From NCBI GenBank assembly GCA_020199905.1, contig JAIVJS010000071.1, forward strand, positions 239,501-303,500: a stretch of DNA of 64,000 bases. The letters are read 5' to 3'. The notes below the pieces were generated by a model. The model ran no database searches and was not told the origin of the DNA. It worked only from the letters and a program-made list of their open reading frames with translations. The position numbers and the translations under genes are program-made. The DNA comes from Acidobacteriota bacterium (GTDB lineage: Bacteria; Acidobacteriota; Thermoanaerobaculia; UBA5066; Gp7-AA6). Positions 27,547-36,018 of this stretch are shown in pieces. Numbering within the stretch: position 1 is the stretch's first letter; the number at the start of each line of letters is the position of its first letter.

Positions 27547-28904
27547 ATGAAACGCGACGCCGTCGCCGCCGCCGCTCTCGTCCTTCTGGTGAGCGGAGCC
27601 GGATGCTTCAGCATGAGGCCTTCATCGGGTGGAGGCCAGTCGGCGACTTTCACCCCGCCTCGGCGCACACAAGCGGCGGACATCGCGCTCCCCGCAGGCT
27701 ATCGCATCGAGGCGGTCGCGGCCGGACTGACCTTCCCGACCGGCGTCGCCTTCGACGAGAAGGGAACTCCCTACGTCGTCGAATCGGGGTACTCGTACGG
27801 CGAAGTGTGGGCCACCCCACGTCTTCTGCGAATCTCCTCCGGAGGGAAAACGGAGCTGGTCGCGGCGGGCGCCCGCAACGGGCCCTGGAATGGCGTCGCC
27901 TTTGCGGGAGGAAACCTCTGGGTCGCGGAAGGCGGGGAGCTCGAAGGCGGCCGCATCCTCCGAATCTCGCCGTCGGGGACGATCGAGCGCGTCGTCGAGG
28001 GCCTTCCGAGCCTCGGGGACCATCACACCGACGGTCCGGCGGCGGGGCCCGACGGCTGGATCTATTTCGGCCAGGGTACGGCAACCAACTCCGGTGTCGT
28101 TGGTGAAGACAACGCGAAATTCGGCTGGTTGAAGAGGCACCCGGAGTTCCACGACACCCCGTGCAAGGACGTCACCCTGGTGGGCCAGAATTTCGAGACG
28201 AAAGACGCATCAACCGCCGGTGGCGGACGGACCATCGCGACGGGCGCTTTCTCCGCCTACGGCACATCCACCGCCCCGAATGCCCCGACGGCCGGCTGTA
28301 CGTTTCGGAGAACGGATACGACGACCGCGGAAGCCGTCCCGTTCACGGCGCCGCCGACGTCATCTGGCTGGTGCAGCCGGGGACCTGGTACGGGTGGCCG
28401 GACTACAGCGCCGGCCGCAGGCTCGATGACGGCGACCACTTCGATCCTCCGCACGGCCCCAAACCCCGTCCGCTGCTCGCCTCCCCCCCCAATCGTCCGC
28501 CGCAGCCGATCGCGGCCCTGGGGGTGCATTCCTCGTCGAACGGGATCGACTTCTCACGAAGCGAGGCATTCGGTTACCTCGGGCAACTCTTCATCGCTCA
28601 GTTCGGCGACATGGCCCCCGACGCCGGCAAGACGATCTCGCCGGTCGGGTTCAAAGTCAGGCGGCTGGACGTTTCGACGGGCGTGTCGGAGGATTTTGCG
28701 GTCAATCGCGGCGCTCAAAACGGGCCCGCCACCCGGCTGAAGACCGGGGGTCTCGAACGCCCCGTCGCGGTCCGATTCGACCCGGCGGGCACCTCACTCT
28801 ACGTCGTCGATTTCGGAGTGATGACGATGAGTGCCGCGGGACCGTCCCCGCAGCCGGGGACCGGCGTGCTGTGGCGAATTACTCGTGAGGCGGGCTCGCG
28901 ATGA
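27547..28904 (+). pseudogene. Sorbosone dehydrogenase-like (ScyD/AA12-type) lipoprotein, internally deleted and frameshifted
   Basis: The first frame starts at ATG 27547 with a lipoprotein signal (LVLLVSGAGC). It covers propeller blades with GYRIEAVAAGLTFPTGVAFD, GWIYFGQGTATNSGVVGEDN and ATGAFSAYGTSTAP (to about 28282). The second frame resumes at PECPDGRLYVSENGYDDRGS and continues through PGTWYGWPDYSAG to LWRITREAGSR. The intact paralog at 30072 has about 40 extra residues at this point, including CTGALFR and WGFRNPVALAF. The junction contains CGCCCCG, which both missing ends could have shared. The product, if made, lacks a blade. Confidence 0.75.
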
Positions 28905-29302
28905 GCGCCATCTCTCGCCGGATCGTCGCCCGTCGGGGACGGCCTGAGCGGCTGGCTTTTCTTCTTTCCGCCCTGCTGATCGCGACGCTCATCGTGTTGA
29001 CCGGCTGCGGGAGTGCCCGGCGCAGCGAACCGATTGCAGGACCCTTTCATTCGAAATCCGAGAGAGTCGCCCGCGGCCAGCGCGCCTTCATGCAGTACTG
29101 CGAGCAATGCCACACTCAGGGGGAATCGAGCTTCGGGCCTGCACTCAACAACAAACCGGCTCCCGGATTCCTCATCAAACTTCAGGTCCGCGCGGGTCTC
29201 GGCGCCATGCCCCGATTCCCCGCCTCTGAAATCAGCCCCCAGGAGCTCGATAACATCGTTGCGTATTTGAAAGCCATGCGGCGTCACACGGAGAGGCGAT
29301 GA
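28901..29302 (+). CDS. Cytochrome c lipoprotein
   Basis: 133 residues. A basic N terminus and hydrophobic stretch end in the lipobox LTGC (about residue 36). A single haem site QYCEQCH is followed by GPALNNKPAPGFLI and a methionine-containing AMPRFPASEISPQELDNIVAYL, the class I cytochrome c pattern with the axial Met. It should be anchored to a membrane facing the periplasm and accept electrons. ATG overlaps the stop of the propeller gene (ATGA), pairing the two as dehydrogenase and electron acceptor. Confidence 0.85.
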   Translation: MSAISRRIVARRGRPERLAFLLSALLIATLIVLTGCGSARRSEPIAGPFHSKSERVARGQRAFMQYCEQCHTQGESSFGPALNNKPAPGFLIKLQVRAGLGAMPRFPASEISPQELDNIVAYLKAMRRHTERR

Positions 29303-29520
29303 GGCGGGGCATGAGGCAACCGGACGGATTCGCTCAGGGGGTCGGCGCAGGCGCCGCCCTGATGGTCGTTTTGACGGCTCTGGTTCTCGCATCGCGCGGG
29401 CGTCGGCCGCTCGCGGCCGCGCTGAGGAAAATGGACGACGCGGCGCGGTCCGGCCGATCTCCCTGGACCGGCCGGCCGCCGCCGAACTACCTGGATCTCT
29501 GCCGCACAGCGGGGCTCTGA
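29299..29520 (+). CDS. Small single-helix membrane protein
   Basis: 73 residues. One membrane helix (GAGAALMVVLTALVLAS, about 16-32) is followed by a basic, Pro-rich tail ending in PPPNYLDLCRTAGL. No family is recognised. The gene is supported by its position: ATG overlaps the cytochrome stop (ATGA) and it lies on the same strand inside a tight operon. It could be an accessory subunit for the cytochrome. Confidence 0.55.
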   Translation: MRRGMRQPDGFAQGVGAGAALMVVLTALVLASRGRRPLAAALRKMDDAARSGRSPWTGRPPPNYLDLCRTAGL

Positions 29521-29583
29521 AGCTCCAAGGCGCGGGCGCCGGACGAAACCGATTTTCCCTTTCCGGGGAGTGAGGAGCTCATC

Positions 29584-30075
29584 GTGAAAAGCAAGGCCGC
29601 CATCGGAACGCATCCAATCCATCCAATGCTCGTGCCCCTCCCGATCGGCGCTTTCTTCCTGGCGCTGATCGCGGACATACTCCACGCCTCGAACCACGAC
29701 CCGTTCTGGTACCGATTCGCCTATTTCGCGATCGAGGTCGGCATCGTGACGGCCCTTCTCGCGGCCGTGTTCGGCGCGGTCGAGTACTTCGGCGTCCGGA
29801 TGAGCGCGAAGGGCGCGAGAGTCGCGACCTGGCACGGCCTGATCAACGTCACGGTGGTCCTGATGTACGCGGTGTCGTGGTGGCTGCGGCGGCATGACGG
29901 GGCGCTCGGCACCCCGCGCTTCACTCCCGCGATGGCAATCGCGGTCCTCGCCTTCGCGATGCTCGGCGTCTCCGGATGGCTCGGGGGAAACCTGGCCTAC
30001 CGTCACAAGGTGGGGGTCGTCGAAAACGCCGACCCGGAGGCATCGAAGATCGGGATGGGAGAGTCCGCTTCGTGA
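29584..30075 (+). CDS. DUF2231 membrane protein
   Basis: 163 residues with four hydrophobic segments. The family start IGTHPIHPMLVPLPIGAFFL is present, with conserved HPIHP, and WHGLINVTVVLMYAVSWW and GVSGWLGGNLAYRHKVGV follow. DUF2231 proteins have paired histidines in the membrane that may bind haem, and they often sit beside cytochromes, as here. GTG at 29584 has GAGGAG about eight bases upstream. The stop overlaps the next gene (GTGA). Confidence 0.85.
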   Translation: MKSKAAIGTHPIHPMLVPLPIGAFFLALIADILHASNHDPFWYRFAYFAIEVGIVTALLAAVFGAVEYFGVRMSAKGARVATWHGLINVTVVLMYAVSWWLRRHDGALGTPRFTPAMAIAVLAFAMLGVSGWLGGNLAYRHKVGVVENADPEASKIGMGESAS

Positions 30076-31589
30076 AGGCGGCGCTTCACGCTCGAATCCT
30101 GACTCTCGTTCTCGCGGCGGCGGCCCTTCGATGCGGAAAAATCGATCTCAAAGCTGCCGACCAGGCGTCCAAATACAAAGTCGAGGCGAAGGCTTCGGCG
30201 ACCGTCCAGGCGCCCGAGGGATTCCGAGCCGTTCTCGTGGCCGAAGGGCTGAATTACCCGAGCTCCCTGACGTGGGACCGGGAGGGGCAGCTCTACGTCC
30301 TCGAATCGGGCACCGTCCCGATCCCGACGCTCTCGCCGAAAATCCTCCGCGCCGGGGTCGGACGGCTCGAGGAGGTTCCGCTGACAGGCGGCTTTCCGGG
30401 GCCCGAGGCCGTGGGTCTCGTCTTCCACGATGGGTGGCTCTACTTCTCTCACGAGGAGAAGGAAGGCACCTGGGGTGTGAGCCGCGTCCGTCCCGCCGGG
30501 GGAGCCGTTGAGCCGGTCGTCCGCAGGATTCCGTCGCGCGGCGATCACTGGATCAACTACCTCGTCTTCGACGGCGCGGGGACTCTGTGGTTCGGCGTGG
30601 GGAGCGCCACGAATTCGGGCGTGGTCTCCTCGCACGACCCGGTCAACGGAAAGTGGATCAAGAAGAGGCCGGACGCTCATGACATCCCCTGCCGCGACCT
30701 GACGCTCTCCGGCCGTTCGTTCGACGAGGAGGACGCGCTGGCTTCCGCGAGGAGCGCGCGAGCCTCCACCGGCGCCTTTCAGCCGTATCGGACATCCGGC
30801 GAGACCCGGATCCGCGGCCAGGTTCCCTGCACCGGCGCTCTCTTTCGCCTCGCGAAGGGCCGCGCGGAGCCCGAACTCGCCGCGTGGGGATTCCGAAACC
30901 CCGTGGCTCTGGCGTTCGACCGGAAGGGAAGTCTCTACATCGGAATGCACGGGGCCGACATCCGCGGCACCCGCCCGATCCTCGACGATCCCGACGCGAT
31001 CTACCGGTGGAAGGAAGGCGCGTGGTACGGGTGGCCGGACTACGCGGCGGATCTGACTCCGGTGACGGATCCGGTTCACCGGGCCCCTTCGCAGTTCCAG
31101 GCGCCCGGACACTCGGGCGACGAGCCGGTGATCGATCTTGCGAAGAGCGGCCTGTCGGCGCCCGACCGCTCGCTGCTCGTGGCGAAGACCGAGCCACACG
31201 CCGCGCTCGGCGGAATGACCTTCGTGCCGGCCGGCGGACCCTTCTCGCGATGGAGCGGCCAGCTCCTTCTTTCGGAGATGGGCGACTTCAAGCCTTCGAC
31301 CGATCCCCTGCATCCGGACGTGCGCGCCGGTTTCCAGGTAGAGGCTGTCGATCCCGCGACGGGCCGGCGCTCCCTCTTCGCACGCAACCGCGGCGCCGGC
31401 AACTCGAAGCCTTCGTCGGAGATCGACCGCACCGACGGATTCGAGCGCCCCGTCGACGTCAAAGTGGGCCCCGACGGGTTCGTCTACGTGCTCGACTTCG
31501 GCGCCTTTCAGGCCACCGAGAAGTCGGCCAAAGTCTTTCCGAAGACCGGGAAGATCTTCCGGATCGAGCCGGGGCCGCCGCTCCGTTGA
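30072..31589 (+). CDS. Sorbosone dehydrogenase-like beta-propeller (ScyD/AA12-type)
   Basis: 505 residues, intact paralog of the broken gene at 27547. An N-terminal hydrophobic leader (ILTLVLAAAALRCG) may carry a lipid site at the Cys. Blades include GFRAVLVAEGLNYPSSLTWD, LWFGVGSATNSGVVSS, WGFRNPVALAFDRKGSLYIG and WYGWPDYAADLT. The family includes quinoprotein sugar dehydrogenases and the scytonemin-cluster protein ScyD; PQQ use is likely but no ligand can be assigned by eye. GTG at 30072 overlaps the DUF2231 stop, and the stop overlaps the TonB receptor start. Confidence 0.85.
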   Translation: MKAALHARILTLVLAAAALRCGKIDLKAADQASKYKVEAKASATVQAPEGFRAVLVAEGLNYPSSLTWDREGQLYVLESGTVPIPTLSPKILRAGVGRLEEVPLTGGFPGPEAVGLVFHDGWLYFSHEEKEGTWGVSRVRPAGGAVEPVVRRIPSRGDHWINYLVFDGAGTLWFGVGSATNSGVVSSHDPVNGKWIKKRPDAHDIPCRDLTLSGRSFDEEDALASARSARASTGAFQPYRTSGETRIRGQVPCTGALFRLAKGRAEPELAAWGFRNPVALAFDRKGSLYIGMHGADIRGTRPILDDPDAIYRWKEGAWYGWPDYAADLTPVTDPVHRAPSQFQAPGHSGDEPVIDLAKSGLSAPDRSLLVAKTEPHAALGGMTFVPAGGPFSRWSGQLLLSEMGDFKPSTDPLHPDVRAGFQVEAVDPATGRRSLFARNRGAGNSKPSSEIDRTDGFERPVDVKVGPDGFVYVLDFGAFQATEKSAKVFPKTGKIFRIEPGPPLR

Positions 31590-33619
31590 GTCCGTTCCTG
31601 GGGCTCCTCTTCGCGGCGGCCTCCGCGGGCGACCCCGCCATCCCGTCTCCCCCGCCTCGCGTCAGCGAAGAGGTGATCGTGACCGCCGAGCGCGGCGCCG
31701 CCGGCCGGGCCGAAGTCCCCGCGGCAGTCAGCGTGCTGACGCGGGAGGACATCGAGAAACTTCCGGCGGAAACGCTGGCCGACCTGCTGGAGTTCCTCCC
31801 GGGCTTTCACGCGTCCTTTACGCACGAATCCGCGGGAACGGCCCCGATGGTGAGCGCGCGCGGCTTCTTCGGCGGCGGCGAAGCCGAGTACGTCCAGCTG
31901 CGCGTGGACGGCGTGCCCGTGGCGGACCCCGAGTCAGGGCTCGCCGACTGGCGGCGGATCCGGGCGTCCGACATCGAGCGCGTCGAGGCGCTGAGAGGCC
32001 CCGGCTCGTCGCTCTACGGCGACACGGCGTTGGGCGGCGTCATCGAGGTCTTCACGCGGGGGGCCCCGGCCGCCGGAACGGCGGCACGGCTATCCGCCTC
32101 GGCCGGAAGCTTCGCGACCTCGCTCGCGGAAGGGTCGTTCGCCGCCGGCAGCGGACGGTGGTCGGGCCGCATCTCCGGACACGCGGTTTCGACCGGCGGG
32201 GAGCGCGCGCACGCCGGGGGAGACGAACAGGGAGTGGACGCCGCGACGAGCTGGAGGGTTCCGGGGGGCGCCTGGACTCTCGCGCTCGGCGCGGCCCGAC
32301 GGCGCCGGGAAGACCCGGGGGCGCTGACGCGGGAGGAAGCGGGAAGCGACCCTTCGAGATCCGATCCTCTCTTCCGTTTCGATCGGGACGAGAGCCGGCG
32401 CGGAAGAATCGCTCTCTCTTTCGCCGCGGAAACCGGGCCCGTCCCGTTCCGCATCGCCGTCTCCGCCCAGGCCCGGGCGGGCCTTCGCGTGCGCAGCGAT
32501 CTCCTCACGCCGGGAATCGCCGATCGGGCGCGGCGCGACCTCGACACGTCGGGATGGGCGGTGAACGCCGGAGCGGACCGAAGGCTCAGACTGCTCGGCC
32601 GGGAAAGCCGGCTCCGCGCCGGGCTCGAGGTGTCGGGCGATGCGCTCGACGGGCAGTACCGCGCGGTCGACTCGAACGGCGCGACGGGGCCTCCGCAGGC
32701 GCGGGCGTCCGGGTCGCGCGACAAGTTGGCCCTTTATTTTCTCCAGGACTGGCGCGCGACGGAACGGGTCCGCGTCACGGCGGGTGTGCGTTGGGATCGG
32801 ATCGCCGATCGCTCCACGGCCGCCGCTGGAGTCCTCGAAACCGCGACGCGCCAGGCCTGGTCGCCGCGCGCGGGAGTGAACGTCCGTCTGGGGCCGCTCT
32901 CGCGCTCCCCGGTCTCGCTCTTCGCCCAGGTGTCGAGCGCGTTCAAGGCGCCGACGCTCGACCAGCTCTTCGACCCGCGTCCCTTTCCGGATTTTCAGGG
33001 GGGGACGTTCACGGTCTCAAACCCGACTCTTCGCCCTCAGCGCGCGAAGACGATCGAGGTGGGGGCGTCCGCGCGCTCGAAATCCCTGTTCCTGGACGTC
33101 ACCGCTTATCGGACCGCCGTCGACGACGAGATCGATTTCGACCCGGCGACCTTCCGCTACGGCAACATCGGCGGCACGCTCCACCGCGGAATCGAGACGT
33201 CCGCCCGGGGGCGAGTCGGACCGCTGACTCCGTTCGCCTCCTGGGAGCTGACCCGGGTCGAGGCGCGCGAAGGCTCGGAAGCGGGCCGGCAGTTGAAAAA
33301 TGTCCCGACACGGATCCTCCGTGCGGGCGTCGGCGCGGACGTCTCCGGCGGCTTCCGGGTCCTCGCGGCGGCCAACCGCATGGCCGGCCGCTTCGCGGAT
33401 GACGCGAACCGCTTTCCGCTTCGCAACGCGGTCATGCTCGACGTCCGGGTCGAGCGGGACTTCGGCCCGCTGACGGCGCGGCTGGACCTCTGGAACCTGG
33501 CCGACGCCCGCACCGACGAGATAGGCTTCGTCCTTCCGGATTTCCGCGGCGGCTCCGTCCCCTATGTCTACCCCGGCGCCCGCCGCGCCGCGCGCCTGGC
33601 ACTGGACTGGAAACGGTAG
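31586..33619 (+). CDS. TonB-dependent outer-membrane receptor
   Basis: 677 residues from TTG 31586, which overlaps the upstream stop (TTGA). A short signal peptide is followed by a TonB-box-like EEVIVTAER, then the plug domain (AAVSVLTREDIEKLPAETLA, LRVDGVPV, IERVEALRGPGSSLYGDTAL GG-type) and a 22-strand barrel region ending in an aromatic-poor LALDWKR. It should import a scarce ligand. Being co-translated with two sugar-dehydrogenase-like propellers, it may bring in their substrate or a PQQ-like cofactor. Open frame upstream of 31586 is antisense or shadow. Confidence 0.9.
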   Translation: MSPFLGLLFAAASAGDPAIPSPPPRVSEEVIVTAERGAAGRAEVPAAVSVLTREDIEKLPAETLADLLEFLPGFHASFTHESAGTAPMVSARGFFGGGEAEYVQLRVDGVPVADPESGLADWRRIRASDIERVEALRGPGSSLYGDTALGGVIEVFTRGAPAAGTAARLSASAGSFATSLAEGSFAAGSGRWSGRISGHAVSTGGERAHAGGDEQGVDAATSWRVPGGAWTLALGAARRRREDPGALTREEAGSDPSRSDPLFRFDRDESRRGRIALSFAAETGPVPFRIAVSAQARAGLRVRSDLLTPGIADRARRDLDTSGWAVNAGADRRLRLLGRESRLRAGLEVSGDALDGQYRAVDSNGATGPPQARASGSRDKLALYFLQDWRATERVRVTAGVRWDRIADRSTAAAGVLETATRQAWSPRAGVNVRLGPLSRSPVSLFAQVSSAFKAPTLDQLFDPRPFPDFQGGTFTVSNPTLRPQRAKTIEVGASARSKSLFLDVTAYRTAVDDEIDFDPATFRYGNIGGTLHRGIETSARGRVGPLTPFASWELTRVEAREGSEAGRQLKNVPTRILRAGVGADVSGGFRVLAAANRMAGRFADDANRFPLRNAVMLDVRVERDFGPLTARLDLWNLADARTDEIGFVLPDFRGGSVPYVYPGARRAARLALDWKR

Positions 33620-33727
33620 TTCGGGAATCGCCCCTTACCCTGACTTCAGATCGTGGCGAAGACCGCAGCCTGAGAAGGCCCACGGTGCGGGAGCGGGAGC
33701 ATGAGCGAGCGCAGCGAGCGACAGAAT

Positions 33728-33743
33728 CGGCATTCTTGTTGCT
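33728..33743 (+). promoter_or_regulatory. Candidate sigma-54-type promoter before the metallothionein gene
   Basis: CGGCAT (33728-33733), five bases, TTGCT (33739-33743), with GG and GC ten bases apart. Predicted start near 33754 would leave a leader of about 12 bases to ATG 33766, as at 23056. Two positions differ from consensus in the -24 half. Confidence 0.4.
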
Positions 33744-33765
33744 CGCATGAAGGAGGGAGGTGTCC

Positions 33766-33918
33766 ATGAAGTGTGAACATCAGGGCTGTCGCTGCGAGGA
33801 GACCCGCGTGCAGCGCGGAAACAAGAAGTTCTGCAGCGAGCGGTGCGCCGACATGGAGATGTCGGGAAAGCCCGAGCCCATGTGCGTCTGCGGCCACCCG
33901 GACTGCGCGGCCGCCTGA
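33766..33918 (+). CDS. Bacterial metallothionein
   Basis: Only 50 residues, with eight cysteines (C3, C8, C10, C23, C27, C40, C42, C47) and two histidines (H5, H44). The order CEHQGCRC, FCSERCADME, CVCGHPDC is that of SmtA/BmtA-type metallothioneins, which hold zinc or cadmium in a four-metal cluster in the cytoplasm. The start ATG has a very strong AGGAGGGAGG site six bases upstream. Short genes like this are easily missed in annotation. Confidence 0.85.
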   Translation: MKCEHQGCRCEETRVQRGNKKFCSERCADMEMSGKPEPMCVCGHPDCAAA

Positions 33919-33937
33919 GGGGGCGCCGAGCCGGGCC

Positions 33938-34870
33938 TCAGTTCCGGCGGCCGCGATCCCGCGCGCGCCGGAAGAGCGTGTAGCCGAACCAGAGGCCGAA
34001 GACGAACACGAGTGCGGAAGCGGACGCCAGGACTCCGAGCGCTGGCGATCGGAGCGCGCTGACACAGACGACGTAGAGGTCGAGCGACAGGCCGATCCCG
34101 AGGAAGACGAGCGCCGCCAGCAGGAAGCGGGTGGCTACCGTCTCGACGCGCTCCGTATCGCGGCCCTCCTCGACGATCCGGTGCCATGCGGCGGGCGCCA
34201 TGAGAAACACCGTGGCGATCCCGACCGCCGTCAGACCCGCGAGGTGGACCCGCTTCGCCGACTCCGGGAGCTTCTCGAACGCCTCCTTCAGCACGGCGAC
34301 GAACTGGAATCCGAGAAGGGCCTGCGCTCCCGGGAGGACGACCCGGGTCTCGGTGAGCACGTTCTTGATCCTTTCCTCGATGCCCGGCTTCTTCCGCTCC
34401 TCGCCCTTCTTTGCCATTTTCCCCTCCGCGGTGAGGCTCCGTCTCCAGAGCTCGAGCCCGTACCAGAAAAAGAGCGCGAACCCCGCGGCCAGTCCCCCGG
34501 TGAGCCAGCCGCCGCTTCCGCCGAAGACCTCTCTCCCGACGACGGCGAATACGACCCCGAGGCCGATCGCGAAGGGAAGCAGCGCCGCAGCCGTCAGGCG
34601 GCTGGTGAATCTGTGGAACCGATCGCTCAGCTCCCCGGACTCGACGATGCGGTGATAGGCGGCCGGGGAGATCAGGAGGGCCGTGGCGATGACCATGAGC
34701 CCCAGGTTTCCGAGGATCAGGTATCGGGAGCCGTCCGGCAGAGTCCGGAAGCCCTCCTCCAGGACGGCCTGAAACTGGAGGCCCAGGAGCACCTGCGCTC
34801 CCAGAATCAGCGTCCGGGCCTCGTTCAAGGCGTTCTCGATCCTGTTCTCGAGGTTCGCCACGGCGATCAC
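33938..34870 (-). CDS. Tandem DUF6328 membrane protein
   Basis: About 310 residues made of two copies of a four-helix DUF6328 unit. Copy one (about 1-150) and copy two (about 165-310) share NEARTLILGAQVLLGLQFQA / TETRVVLPGAQALLGFQFVA, then PAAYHRIVE / PAAWHRIVE. A Lys/Glu-rich hinge (KMAKKGEERKKP) joins them. Most proteins of this family that I know have one unit, so this is an internal duplication. Function unknown; membrane protein. Start taken at GTG 34870; GTG 34861 and TTG 34900 are also possible. Confidence 0.8.
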   Translation of the reverse strand: MIAVANLENRIENALNEARTLILGAQVLLGLQFQAVLEEGFRTLPDGSRYLILGNLGLMVIATALLISPAAYHRIVESGELSDRFHRFTSRLTAAALLPFAIGLGVVFAVVGREVFGGSGGWLTGGLAAGFALFFWYGLELWRRSLTAEGKMAKKGEERKKPGIEERIKNVLTETRVVLPGAQALLGFQFVAVLKEAFEKLPESAKRVHLAGLTAVGIATVFLMAPAAWHRIVEEGRDTERVETVATRFLLAALVFLGIGLSLDLYVVCVSALRSPALGVLASASALVFVFGLWFGYTLFRRARDRGRRN

Positions 34871-34962
34871 GGTGCGAGTACCGTGCCTGCTCCGGGGCAA
34901 GGGTGGGATTCTGGCAATCGGGCGCCGACGTGGCGAGAGCGACTCCCCCCGCTTCTACGATT

Positions 34963-35230
34963 TTCTTTCGCCCTCAGGCCGCGGCCGGGCTCTCGGTCAT
35001 CGACTTCGTCGCCTCGATCGAGGCGTTCGCGAAAGGATCGCGGGCCGATCGCGGGGATCCTGGGGCACCCGATGGGAGCGTCAGCCGCGACGCTCGCGCT
35101 GAGGCGTGGAACGCAGGCGGAGCGAACCGTTCTCCTGGCGCCGCCGACCGACCCGGAGCCATACGCCGCGAGATTCGCTCACTCCATGAAGAATCCGCCC
35201 GCGGTGCGAGACGCGATGAACTTCGCCTGA
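34963..35230 (+). pseudogene. Alpha/beta-hydrolase remnant
   Basis: Two frames together give the middle of a hydrolase. GLSVIDFVASIEAFAK occurs in one frame (to about 35035). ILGHPMGASAATLALRRGTQ, with the G-H-x-M-G nucleophile elbow altered from Ser to Pro-Met, then AERTVLLAPPTDPEPYAARF occur in another, ending at TGA 35228-35230. Both ends of a normal hydrolase are missing. The gap 34871-35401 holds nothing else I can recognise. Confidence 0.6.
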
Positions 35231-35401
35231 CGATCCGCATCGCCGCGTTCGGAGGGTCAGGGCCGATTGAGCAGAAGCCACCCGCGGGAAACGCGCGCGC
35301 TCGTCACGCGATCCCGGTTCGTCCCCGGGAGTACGTGGCCCATCGCGTGGTACGGATGTTGCTGTTCACGCCGCGAGTCCAGGATGCCCGGAGGTCCCCC
35401 G

Positions 35402-35893
35402 ATGTCTCTTCACATTTCTCCCGTCGATATCCTCGTCCCCGAGGCACTCCCGTCGGGGCGCTCGTTTCCGCATACGGTTCTTCCGCCGACGTCGGGCCCC
35501 GAGCTCGACCGCGAGGTCGAACGGCGCGTCTTCGCGGGAGCTCCGCGCCGGTCGGTCCCGCCTTTTTCCACCGAGGATTGGACCGCGACGGCGCTGGCCG
35601 AGCTGGTCTCGCGGCAGACGGGCTGGACCTGCGAGGTGACGGAGCAAAATGACGCGTGGAGCGCCATGTGGATCGAGCATCCGGACCCGTCCCCGGCGCC
35701 GCCGGCCCGTTGCAAAATTCTCTCCATGGTCACGGCTTCCGGGCCGACGCGAGCGCTCGCGATCTGCCGCTCCCTGGTCAAGGCAACCCGATGCCCGGGA
35801 TGGCCGGGTGTATCGCGGCCGGGCGGCTTCGATCTCCCCGGCCTGCCGGCGCCCGAACCCGAAATGGGGGCCGGTCCGCGACGGAGACACTGA
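35402..35893 (+). CDS. Phage-type ABA-sandwich-like small protein
   Basis: 163 residues from ATG 35402, with GGAGG seven bases upstream. The pattern DREVERRVFAG, VPPFSTEDWTATALAELV, TGWTCEV, WSAMW and GPTRALAICRSLVKA resembles the small 'ABA sandwich' proteins common in phages and prophages, whose role is unknown. The C-terminal 35 residues are Pro/Gly-rich. No other phage gene is next to it, so it may be a stray from a mobile element. Assignment rests on pattern memory only. Confidence 0.5.
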   Translation: MSLHISPVDILVPEALPSGRSFPHTVLPPTSGPELDREVERRVFAGAPRRSVPPFSTEDWTATALAELVSRQTGWTCEVTEQNDAWSAMWIEHPDPSPAPPARCKILSMVTASGPTRALAICRSLVKATRCPGWPGVSRPGGFDLPGLPAPEPEMGAGPRRRH

Positions 35894-36018
35894 AGAGACA
35901 CCGGCCGGCGGCTCGCCGCCGGTCCGGAAACCGCTGAAAACGAACGGCGTCGCTTTCGCTTCGCCGCGCTCCAGAGGATACTGAAGTTCGAGGAATCGAA
36001 CACCCGAGAGGAACAACC

